Position numbers and translations under genes: made by a program. This document shows positions 33,785-40,620 of a DNA stretch of 40,620 nt, in pieces (the first letter of the stretch is position 1; every line of letters starts with the position of its first letter). The notes under the pieces are model-generated. The model was not told the DNA's origin, ran no database searches, and saw only the letters and a program-made list of their open reading frames with translations. Location of the stretch: contig JAIDQZ010000055.1 of assembly GCA_029062005.1 (NCBI GenBank), positions 1 through 40,620 on the forward strand. The letters are read 5' to 3'. This DNA is from Muribaculaceae bacterium. GTDB taxonomy: Bacteria > Bacteroidota > Bacteroidia > Bacteroidales > Muribaculaceae.

Positions 33785-33792
33785 CAAAGTTA
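33785..33792 (-). promoter_or_regulatory. -7 element for the lptF/G-GT2 operon
   Basis: TAACTTTG on the minus strand, 17 bp from the start codon. No clear TTTG at the expected -33 position. It is divergent from the pta promoter within a 143-bp intergenic region. Confidence 0.6.
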
Positions 33793-33836
33793 CAAAAATA
33801 TTCATGATGATAGGGCAATATTACAATATTTTTTGC

Positions 33837-33844
33837 TAAATTTG
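33837..33844 (+). promoter_or_regulatory. -7 element for pta-ackA-lgt
   Basis: TAAATTTG, with no good -33 partner. The leader contains a small hairpin CCGGCT...AGCCGG (33872-33887) 24 nt before the start codon of pta. Confidence 0.62.
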
Positions 33845-33911
33845 CATATTCTAATCAGAACCCAAAACGAACCGGCTCGGAAGCCGGGACCTATAATTAA
33901 AAAATATTACC

Positions 33912-34919
33912 ATGACATTGTTTGAAAGACTGACCGCAAAGGCCAAGGAAAACCCTCAGAGACTCGTACTTCCGGAATCTCTCGAACCACGCACACTAAA
34001 AGCAGCCGACCACATTCTGGCAGAGAAGATCGCCGACGTGACATTTATCGGCAAGCCGGAAGCCATCCATGCCAAAGCGGAAGAACTCGGGCTTAACAAC
34101 ATCAAGGAAGCTCACATCTATGATCCCGACGACGCATCATTCACAGAGAAATATGCAGAATTATTCTGCGAGCTGCGCAAGAAAAAAGGGATGACTATAG
34201 AAGAAGCCCGCAATCAGGTGAAAAATTCACTATATCTCGGATGCCTCATGATCAAGGCGGGAGATGCCGACTGCATGGTGGCCGGCGCCCTCAGCCCCAC
34301 ATCAAACGTGCTTCGCGCCGCCTTCCAGGTGCTCAAGACAAAGCCGGGAGTCACCTGCGTGAGCGGTGCCTTCATCATGCTTCTTCCGGAAGGATGCAAA
34401 TTCGGCGACCAGGGAATGCTCGTATTCGCTGACTGCGCCGTAGTGCCAGACCCGACAACTGAAGAGCTGGCACAGATCGCCATAGAGACAGCCAAGACCA
34501 CAAAGCACATCGCAGGCCTCGACCCGGTAGTGGCAATGCTCAGCTTCTCGACAAAAGGAAGCGCAAGCCACGAGAGAGTGGACAAGGTGCGCAACGCCAC
34601 AGAGCTCGTGCATCAGCTCGCGCCTGAGCTGAAGGTGGACGGAGAGCTTCAGAGCGACGCAGCCATAGTGCCGAGCGTAGGAGCCCAGAAAGCCCCCGGA
34701 AGCGAAGTGGCAGGACACGCCAACACGCTCATATTCCCGTCGCTTGAGGCAGGCAACATCGGCTACAAGCTCGTGCAGAGACTTTCGGGCGCAGGAGCTG
34801 TGGGCCCGATCCTTCAGGGACTTGCGGCTCCCGTAAACGACCTTAGCCGCGGAGCCACCGTAGAGGACATAATCAACACCATCATCGTAACCTGCAACCA
34901 GTCACTTTCAGAAAAATAA
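33912..34919 (+). CDS. pta: Phosphate acetyltransferase
   Basis: 335 aa, the single-domain (PTA_PTB only) form. Converts acetyl-CoA and phosphate to acetyl phosphate in the cytoplasm. Family segments visible: LVLPESLEPRTLKAAD, ADCMVAGALSPTSNVLRAAF, STKGSASHERVDKV, ELQSDAAIVPSVGAQKAPGS and FPSLEAGNIGYKLVQR. It is the first gene of a plus-strand operon, with ackA 6 bp downstream, making the classic acetate-producing and ATP-generating pair. Codon use is biased toward GC-ending codons and looks highly expressed. Confidence 0.98.
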   Translation: MTLFERLTAKAKENPQRLVLPESLEPRTLKAADHILAEKIADVTFIGKPEAIHAKAEELGLNNIKEAHIYDPDDASFTEKYAELFCELRKKKGMTIEEARNQVKNSLYLGCLMIKAGDADCMVAGALSPTSNVLRAAFQVLKTKPGVTCVSGAFIMLLPEGCKFGDQGMLVFADCAVVPDPTTEELAQIAIETAKTTKHIAGLDPVVAMLSFSTKGSASHERVDKVRNATELVHQLAPELKVDGELQSDAAIVPSVGAQKAPGSEVAGHANTLIFPSLEAGNIGYKLVQRLSGAGAVGPILQGLAAPVNDLSRGATVEDIINTIIVTCNQSLSEK

Positions 34920-34925
34920 CTCAAA

Positions 34926-36122
34926 ATGAAGATATTAGTGCTTAACTGCGGCAGCAGCAGTGTGAAATACAAGCTTATCGACAGCACATCGAAAGAAGTG
35001 CTGGCAGAAGGAGGCGTAGAGAAAATTGGTCTTCCCGACTCATTCCTGAAATTCAAAAGGCCGGACGGATCAAAAGAGACCATCACAGTGGAGATGCCCG
35101 ATGCCAAGGCAGCCGTGGAGAACGTGATAAAGGTGCTCACCGATCCTAAAGAGGGAGTAATCAAGAGCTTCGACGAAATCGACGCCGTAGGACACCGCGT
35201 GGTGCACGGCATGGACAAATTCAACAAGTCGGTGCTCATCACCCCCGAAGTGATAGAGAAAGTGAAGGAATGCTATACAGTGGCACCGCTCCACAACCCT
35301 GCCAACATAGCCGGCATCGAGGCTGTGACGGAGCTGATACCGAGCGTGCCGCAGGTGGCGGTGTTCGACACTGCATTCCACCAGACAATGCCCGACTACG
35401 CATACATGTATGCCCTGCCCTACGAGACATATGAGAAATACGGAGTGCGCCGCTACGGCTTCCACGGCACAAGCCACCGCTATGTGAGCAAACGCGCCTG
35501 CGAATTCCTCGGGCTGGACTATGACAAGACACGCATCATCACCTGCCACATCGGCAACGGCGGCAGCATAGCCGCAATCAAGGACGGCAAATGCGTGGAC
35601 ACCTCGATGGGACTCACACCGACCGAGGGACTGATGATGGGCACACGTGTGGGCGATGTAGATCCGGGAGCGCTCGTCTACCTCATGAAGGAGATGAACC
35701 TCGACGCCGACGGCGTGATGAACCTTATCAACAAGAAGAGCGGCGTGGCAGGAGTAAGCGGAATCAGCAATGACATGCGCGACATCGAAGCAGGCATAAA
35801 GGCTGGCAATGACCGCGCCCGCCTCGCCATGGAGATGTATGAATACCGCATCCTGAAATATATCGGAGCCTATACGGCTGTGCTCGGCGGCGCCGACGTG
35901 ATAGTATTCACCGGAGGTGTAGGCGAAAACCAGACAGTGACCAGAGAGAAGATCTGCAAGAAACTCGCATATCTCGGAGTGACCTTCAACGAGGAAGCCA
36001 ACAAGACACGCGGAGAGGAAATCGAGATCTCCGGAGCAGACTCCAAGATCCACGTCGTGGTGATACCGACCGACGAGGAACTGATGATAGCGCAGGACAC
36101 CGCCGCCATCGTGGGCAAATAA
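34926..36122 (+). CDS. ackA: Acetate kinase
   Basis: 398 aa, normal length. Converts acetyl phosphate and ADP to acetate and ATP. N-terminal ILVLNCGSSSVKYKL (phosphate 1 motif), VGHRVVHG, FDTAFHQTMP, RYGFHGTSHRYV, CHIGNGGSIAAI and FTGGVGEN are all family hallmarks, including the catalytic Arg and His residues. Immediately downstream of pta and 12 bp upstream of lgt. Confidence 0.99.
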   Translation: MKILVLNCGSSSVKYKLIDSTSKEVLAEGGVEKIGLPDSFLKFKRPDGSKETITVEMPDAKAAVENVIKVLTDPKEGVIKSFDEIDAVGHRVVHGMDKFNKSVLITPEVIEKVKECYTVAPLHNPANIAGIEAVTELIPSVPQVAVFDTAFHQTMPDYAYMYALPYETYEKYGVRRYGFHGTSHRYVSKRACEFLGLDYDKTRIITCHIGNGGSIAAIKDGKCVDTSMGLTPTEGLMMGTRVGDVDPGALVYLMKEMNLDADGVMNLINKKSGVAGVSGISNDMRDIEAGIKAGNDRARLAMEMYEYRILKYIGAYTAVLGGADVIVFTGGVGENQTVTREKICKKLAYLGVTFNEEANKTRGEEIEISGADSKIHVVVIPTDEELMIAQDTAAIVGK

Positions 36123-36134
36123 CCCTGACCGACT

Positions 36135-36974
36135 ATGCTTGGATTCGTGACCTGGAACGCCGACCCGATACTCTTCTCATTCGGACCTTTCGCAGTGAGA
36201 TGGTACGGGCTGATGTTCGTGACCGGTTTTTTCATCGGCTATCAGATAGTGGCAGCCATGTTCAAACATGAGGGCGCCCCCGAGAAATGGCTCGGGAGCC
36301 TCCTCACCTATCTTGTGGTATGCACCATAGTAGGTGCCAGACTCGGACACGTATTCTTCTACGAATGGGATTACTATTCAGCTCATCCCGGGGAAATACT
36401 GAAAGTGTGGAACGGAGGACTGGCAAGCCATGGAGGCACCATCGCCATAATCATCGGCATATGGATCTACAGCCGGCTCGTGACTCACAAATCGATGAGC
36501 TGGGTACTCGACAAGATAGTGGCACCCGTGGCACTGACAGGATGCCTGATCCGCCTCGGAAACCTTATGAACTCCGAGATATACGGAGGACCGACCGACA
36601 TGCCGTGGGGATTCGTCTTCGTCAGGAACGGCGAGACAATTCCATGTCATCCCACACAACTTTACGAAGCGGGATGCTATCTGCTGCTCTTCGCATTCCT
36701 CATGTGGATGTACTGGAAAAGAAATGCCGAGGAACGCCCCTGGCTGATGACCGGAATCTTTTTCCTTGTGACGTTCGGGTCACGGTTCATAATCGAGTAT
36801 GTCAAGAACGTACAGGTGCCCTGGGAGGTGCAGATGCGCGCCGAATGGGGCATAGACCAGGGACAGCTGCTGAGCATTCCGTTCATCCTTCTCGGAATCG
36901 GGATGATAGCCTATGCGATGATAAAACCGCGGCAGCAGTGGAAATTCCCCAATAAATTCTCAGATCAGCAATAA
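36135..36974 (+). CDS. lgt: Prolipoprotein diacylglyceryl transferase
   Basis: 279 aa integral inner-membrane enzyme. Transfers diacylglycerol from phosphatidylglycerol to the lipobox cysteine of prolipoproteins. The family signature IRLGNLMNSEIYGGPTD and the essential His region NGGLASHGGTIA are present, as are PCHPTQLYEA and about seven membrane segments. It would process the S41 lipoprotein in this same window. Last gene of the pta-ackA-lgt run, ended by a strong terminator 16 bp after the stop. Confidence 0.97.
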   Translation: MLGFVTWNADPILFSFGPFAVRWYGLMFVTGFFIGYQIVAAMFKHEGAPEKWLGSLLTYLVVCTIVGARLGHVFFYEWDYYSAHPGEILKVWNGGLASHGGTIAIIIGIWIYSRLVTHKSMSWVLDKIVAPVALTGCLIRLGNLMNSEIYGGPTDMPWGFVFVRNGETIPCHPTQLYEAGCYLLLFAFLMWMYWKRNAEERPWLMTGIFFLVTFGSRFIIEYVKNVQVPWEVQMRAEWGIDQGQLLSIPFILLGIGMIAYAMIKPRQQWKFPNKFSDQQ

Positions 36975-36990
36975 TCTAAAGGACAAAATA

Positions 36991-37021
36991 AAAAGGACCA
37001 GTCTCACGATTGGTCCTTTTT
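36991..37021. terminator. Bidirectional intrinsic terminator between lgt and sufS
   Basis: AAAAGGACCA (36991-37000) pairs perfectly with TGGTCCTTTT (37011-37020). A-rich on one side and T-rich on the other, so it can serve both converging operons. Confidence 0.93.
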
Positions 37022-37193
37022 AATGCAGCTGATAATGCCATGCATCATGTCAGCCGTTTTGCTTAATGAACAAAAATCTATCTTCTTTATGATTTTTAAA
37101 CATTTCAGATTGCAAAATTGTTTCAATTCCGTTACATTTTAACAGTTGTTAAATTTTAGGGTCCGGAATTGACGAGACGCAAACGGCTCACGC

Positions 37194-38414
37194 TTATGAC
37201 AGAATGGGAATTATGCGACGGAGGGCGGCTATGAATGCATCCACTTCCTCACGGGTGTTATAAGCTGCGAAGGATGCCCTTACAGTACCTGAGATGCCGA
37301 GCCTCTGCATGAGCGGCTGGGCGCAATGATGCCCAGTGCGCACTTCCACTCCCAGCTTGTCGAGAAGCATACCCATATCGTAGTGATGAATGTCTCCGAC
37401 CAGAAAGGAGATCACCGCGCTCTTATGCACGGCATTTCCGAAGATCCGCATACCGGGTATCTCCATCATCTCAGCCTCGGCATATTCCATCAGCCCATGC
37501 TCATGAGCCGCAATATTACCGATGCCGAACTCTTCAATGAAATCAAGCGCCTTCGGGAAAGCCCCTATCCCGACAAAATCAGGAGTGCCCGCCTCAAACT
37601 TGAAGGGAAGGTCGGCAAAGACAGTACCGTCAAAGCTGACATGCGATATCATCTCACCCCCACCCTGATAAGGGGGCATGCGAAGCAGATGCTCCTTCTT
37701 GCCGTAAAGGACCCCGATACCGGCGGGACCATACATCTTATGCGATGAGAACGCATAGAAGTCACAGTCAAGTCCGCTTACATCCACCCTCATGTGAGGA
37801 AGAGCCTGAGCACCGTCGACAAGCACCGGGACACCCTTACTGTGGGCAAACGCTATCATCTCCCTGACAGGATTGACAGTTCCGAGCACGTTCGAGACGT
37901 GGCAGACGGACACCATACAAGTGCGGTCGGTGAAGAGATCCCTGTACTGATCAAGCAGCAGCTCGCCTCTGTCGTTGATATCGACCACCTTAATACTGAG
38001 GTCGGGACGACGCGACTGCAGAAGCTGCCACGGCACGATATTGGCATGATGCTCCATTACAGTGAGGATGATCTCGCCGTTTTCAGGGAAAAGGGAGCCG
38101 AAGGATGAAGCCACGAGGTTGATAGCCTCGGTGGTGCCACGGGTGAAGATAATCTCCTCTTCAGAGGCAGCCCCGATATAGTCGCGCACCCTGCGCCGGG
38201 ATTCCTCCTGGAGCGCGGTAGCCTCCTGCGAGAGGGTATGCACACCACGGTGGACGTTTGCCTTGAAATCACAGTAGCCGGAGACAACGGCATCAACAAC
38301 GCCACGCGGAGTCTGGGAAGTCGCCGTGTTGTCGAGATATATCAAAGGCTTGCCGCCGATCACACGCGAGAGGATGGGGAACCTGCCGCGAATCTTATCT
38401 AATTCATAATTCAT
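37194..38414 (-). CDS. sufS: SufS cysteine desulfurase
   Basis: 406 aa, group II (SufS/CsdA) desulfurase. PLP enzyme that releases sulfur from cysteine for Fe-S cluster assembly. The PLP lysine is in FSSHKMYGPAG and the catalytic cysteine in VRTGHHCAQPLM; TRGTTEAINLVA and VMEHHANIVPW are family motifs. Starts 15 bp after the sufD stop, as third gene of the suf run. The first codons (ATGAATTATGAATTA) continue an ATTCATAATTCATAAT repeat that also occurs at 27122, so the N-terminal MNYEL may be repeat-derived. No sufE or sufU follows in the window. Confidence 0.97.
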   Translation of the reverse strand: MNYELDKIRGRFPILSRVIGGKPLIYLDNTATSQTPRGVVDAVVSGYCDFKANVHRGVHTLSQEATALQEESRRRVRDYIGAASEEEIIFTRGTTEAINLVASSFGSLFPENGEIILTVMEHHANIVPWQLLQSRRPDLSIKVVDINDRGELLLDQYRDLFTDRTCMVSVCHVSNVLGTVNPVREMIAFAHSKGVPVLVDGAQALPHMRVDVSGLDCDFYAFSSHKMYGPAGIGVLYGKKEHLLRMPPYQGGGEMISHVSFDGTVFADLPFKFEAGTPDFVGIGAFPKALDFIEEFGIGNIAAHEHGLMEYAEAEMMEIPGMRIFGNAVHKSAVISFLVGDIHHYDMGMLLDKLGVEVRTGHHCAQPLMQRLGISGTVRASFAAYNTREEVDAFIAALRRIIPILS

Positions 38415-38429
38415 AATGCTTGATTCTGA

Positions 38430-39776
38430 TCAATGGCAGGGAACATGACATGAGGAACATGCCGTCTGCTCTCCGGCAAAGCGGCGCTCCACCATAAGTT
38501 TCAGTCGGTCGCGCAAGGGCTGAAGGGAAATGCCGTCGATAACATCAGACATGAACGCCTGCTTCAGCATGAAGCGCGCCTGCCGCTCGTCGATGCCGCG
38601 GGTCATCATGTAGAAGAGCTGCCGCTCATCGAGCTGACCTATAGCGGTGCCATGAGAGCATTTAACATCATCATTGTATATCTCAAGCTGCGGCTTTGAA
38701 TGCATCCTGGCGCTGTCGGAACCCACAAGGTTGCGGTTGGACTGATATGCCTCAGTCTTCACAGCTCCTTCCGCCACATAAATAAGTCCGGCAAAGGCTC
38801 CGACCGCGTCACCGTCGACAACGTATTTAAAAAGCTCGTCGGTGGAACATTCAGGCACATCGTGGGAAATCCTGGAATATGTGTCGAGCCTGCGCGATTC
38901 ATCTTCAATTCCCATCCCGAGCATTCTCAGGCGGGCATGACGACCGGCAAAGCGGGTGAAAAACTCATTGCGTGTGACTCCGTTGTAAAGAGTCATGGAA
39001 TCAAGCAGCACCTCCGAATCAGCATCCTGACTCAACCAGAGCGAAGAGAGACGTGAGGTGCGGGCGGTGCTCTCCTCCAGATCGTAAAAGTCGAGCCGGC
39101 TACCTTTCCCCGCGACTATCTCGACCACCTGAACAGAGCAGAAATCAACATCGGAAGTCTGGGTATGGTCGCAGACAAGCACCTTTGCTTCCGAATCCTC
39201 CTCCATCACCACGAGAATCCTGCGGGCGGCGAGAAGAGGGGCATCATTGCGGAAGATGCTGACGATCTGGATAGCAGGCTCCACCCTGACACCTTTCCCG
39301 ACGCGAATCACCACACCATCCTGACAAAACAAGGTGTTGAGAGCCACAACGGGATTGGAGATATCTGCCAAAGAGCCGTAATACTTCTCAATAAAAGCGG
39401 GGTTGCTGCGCGCATATGAAGCCAGCGACATCACCTCAACCCCATCCGGAAGGATATCACGACAGCCGGAAGTCTCGGCAAATGCATCATTGACCACCAG
39501 AAACAGGGATGTGGAAAGCCTCGGCACATCGCAACGGAAAGTATCGGAAGGATTGACGTCGATCCTGACGCGTCCGATATTAATGCCGAAATCGGGAGAA
39601 AGGATCTTTCCTAAGTCGGTATGCCTGTAGTCTTCCGCCTTCAGAGTCGGGAAGCCATGCTTCCTCAGCGACTCCACAGCATCGGGACGGAGGCGGTTGA
39701 GAGCCTCGGGAGACCTTGAATCGAGAAGATCATGATGTTGCTCCCAGAGGGTGATATATTGATCTACAGCCGCCAT
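38430..39776 (-). CDS. sufD: SufD Fe-S assembly scaffold subunit
   Basis: 448 aa. Partner of SufB and SufC in the SufBC2D scaffold that builds Fe-S clusters. The C-terminal block QLEIYNDDVKCSHGTAIGQ and FYMMTRGIDERQARFMLKQAF is characteristic, including the conserved His of CSHG. Starts 3 bp after the sufC stop, so translation is probably coupled. The C-terminus ends in a cysteine/histidine-rich tail (ACSSCHVPCH), unusual for SufD and possibly metal-binding. Confidence 0.97.
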   Translation of the reverse strand: MAAVDQYITLWEQHHDLLDSRSPEALNRLRPDAVESLRKHGFPTLKAEDYRHTDLGKILSPDFGINIGRVRIDVNPSDTFRCDVPRLSTSLFLVVNDAFAETSGCRDILPDGVEVMSLASYARSNPAFIEKYYGSLADISNPVVALNTLFCQDGVVIRVGKGVRVEPAIQIVSIFRNDAPLLAARRILVVMEEDSEAKVLVCDHTQTSDVDFCSVQVVEIVAGKGSRLDFYDLEESTARTSRLSSLWLSQDADSEVLLDSMTLYNGVTRNEFFTRFAGRHARLRMLGMGIEDESRRLDTYSRISHDVPECSTDELFKYVVDGDAVGAFAGLIYVAEGAVKTEAYQSNRNLVGSDSARMHSKPQLEIYNDDVKCSHGTAIGQLDERQLFYMMTRGIDERQARFMLKQAFMSDVIDGISLQPLRDRLKLMVERRFAGEQTACSSCHVPCH

Positions 39777-39779
39777 ATC

Positions 39780-40556
39780 CTATGCCTCCCCCTTTAAATC
39801 ATCGCGGCTGTCGACATCAGCCTTTATCCAGTCATAACCCTTACGCTCGATCTCAAGCGCAAGCTCAGGACCACCGGTGTAGACGATGCGTCCCTTGTAG
39901 AGCACGTGAATGACGTCGGGCTTTATATAGTCGAGCAACCTCTGATAGTGAGTGATGACAATGGCGGAATTCTCAGGAGTGCGCAGCGTATTGACTCCTT
40001 CAGCCACAATACGGAGTGCATCCACATCCAGCCCGGAATCAGTCTCGTCGAGTATGGACAGCTTAGGTTCGAGCACCGCCATCTGGAAAATCTCGTTGCG
40101 CTTCTTCTCGCCGCCGGAGAAACCCTCGTTGACACTGCGCGAAGCAAGCTTATTGTCAAGCTCAACGACAGCCCTTTTCTCCCTCATCAGTTTCAGGAAA
40201 TCGGTGGCTCCCATAGGGGGTTCGCCGAAATATTTTCTTTTGGCATTGACCGCGGCACGCATGAAATTGACCATCGACACACCGGGAATCTCCACCGGAT
40301 ACTGAAATCCGAGAAACAAGCCCTCGTGGCTTCTCACATCGGGCGACATTGCAAGCAGATCCTTACCTCTGAAAATGACTTCTCCCGAAGTGACGGAATA
40401 TGCCGGATTGCCGGCAAGCACCATGGAAAGGGTAGACTTTCCGGAGCCGTTGGGCCCCATGATGGCGTGAACTTCACCAGGTTTTACATCAAGATTGACG
40501 CCCCGGAGTATTTCCTTGCCGTCGATTTCTGCATGAAGATCTCTTACTGATAGCAT
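39780..40556 (-). CDS. sufC: SufC Fe-S assembly ATPase
   Basis: 258 aa ABC-type ATPase of the SUF complex. Walker A GPNGSGKST, Q-loop GFQYPVEIPG, signature FSGGEKKRNE and Walker B SILDETDSGLD are intact; the DETDSGLD form is typical of SufC. It energises cluster assembly with SufB and SufD. It is the first suf gene visible; by Bacteroidota order sufB should lie just upstream (to the right), outside the window. A G/T-rich tract separates it from whatever precedes it. Confidence 0.98.
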   Translation of the reverse strand: MLSVRDLHAEIDGKEILRGVNLDVKPGEVHAIMGPNGSGKSTLSMVLAGNPAYSVTSGEVIFRGKDLLAMSPDVRSHEGLFLGFQYPVEIPGVSMVNFMRAAVNAKRKYFGEPPMGATDFLKLMREKRAVVELDNKLASRSVNEGFSGGEKKRNEIFQMAVLEPKLSILDETDSGLDVDALRIVAEGVNTLRTPENSAIVITHYQRLLDYIKPDVIHVLYKGRIVYTGGPELALEIERKGYDWIKADVDSRDDLKGEA

Positions 40557-40620
40557 ATTTTTGGGTTTTTAGTTTTTTGGTTGTGGGGTTATGGGGTTGT
40601 GAGGTTTTGGGGTTGGGAGT
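40557..40620. repeat. G/T-rich period-8 low-complexity tract at right edge
   Basis: From 40587 the GGTT word recurs every 8 bp (GTGGGGTT, ATGGGGTT, GTGAGGTT, TTGGGGTT). It could form G-quadruplexes on the plus strand. It mirrors the C/A-rich tract at 1-117. Confidence 0.8.

Noticed and set aside
35070..36053. 327-codon antisense ORF over ackA
   Set aside because: ackA is an unmistakable full-length gene; the antisense frame is open only because of its GC-ending codon bias. The same applies to 23917-24711 (aspS) and 39906-40550 (sufC).
37137..37153. Palindrome TTTAACAGTTGTTAAA downstream of sufS
   Set aside because: It is a perfect dyad but AT-rich and without a T-run, so I could not support calling it a terminator or operator.

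Overview
This 40.6 kb window comes from a Bacteroidota (Bacteroidales) chromosome, most likely a gut Muribaculaceae-type or related Prevotella-like organism. Three things support this. Nearly every recognisable promoter follows the Bacteroidota pattern TTTG-N19/20-TAnnTTTG. The housekeeping genes are typical Bacteroidales versions, including a long LptF/G permease, sufC-sufD-sufS, pta-ackA-lgt, and nif3 beside a C4 zinc-ribbon gene. The secreted proteins end in the Bacteroidales 'Y/FDLxG...G.YIV..G...KV.I+' C-terminal domain that resembles a type IX secretion (T9SS) sorting signal. The family name is inference; the order is well supported.

Layout. 0.1-7 kb: an S41 protease-like lipoprotein, a secreted carbohydrate-binding-like protein, an AAA-ATPase/PD-(D/E)XK protein on the minus strand, and a RelB-like/YoeB toxin-antitoxin pair, separated by dense intergenic repeats. 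7-22.3 kb: three very large secreted multidomain proteins (1548, 803 and 1667 aa) built from MucBP-like, CBM-like, Big_2, dockerin-like and cohesin-like modules. A second ATPase (AAA_14/DUF4143) lies between the second and third. 23.3-28.4 kb: aspS, nif3-like, zinc-ribbon coiled-coil and DUF3316-like genes. 29.2 kb: tRNA-Leu(TAG). 29.8 kb: an Rpn-family PD-(D/E)XK nuclease. 30.8-40.6 kb: compact, almost repeat-free housekeeping operons, namely GT2 with lptF/G (minus), pta-ackA-lgt (plus), and sufS-sufD-sufC (minus, with sufB presumably just beyond the right edge).

The most unusual content is intergenic. From about 1.2 to 29.5 kb the spaces between genes are filled with a modular repeat vocabulary. 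(i) A 98-124 bp element has inverted ends that each form a GGACGCACG/CGTGCGTCC hairpin; nine are complete and many solo arms occur. (ii) A larger BIME-like GC-rich family forms long inverted repeats. (iii) Tandem low-complexity arrays with quite different base composition (TCAATNA, GAATTNN, AGTCTTN, GACTCTT) all share an exact 7-bp period. (iv) Several arrays begin inside or directly at stop codons and so supply the ends of proteins. Two intrinsic terminators downstream of the surface-protein genes appear homologous to half of the 98-bp element. The 3' ends of two surface-protein genes are identical over 210 bp, which points to recent gene conversion. Together this looks like a genome-wide repeat system worth describing.

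Gene co-operation. pta-ackA is the acetyl-CoA to acetate energy branch. SufC/D/S form the Fe-S assembly machine. LptF/G exports lipopolysaccharide, and its coupled GT2 probably modifies an envelope glycan. Lgt lipidates lipoproteins such as the S41 protein here. The secreted repeat proteins probably act in adhesion or glycan binding at the cell surface.
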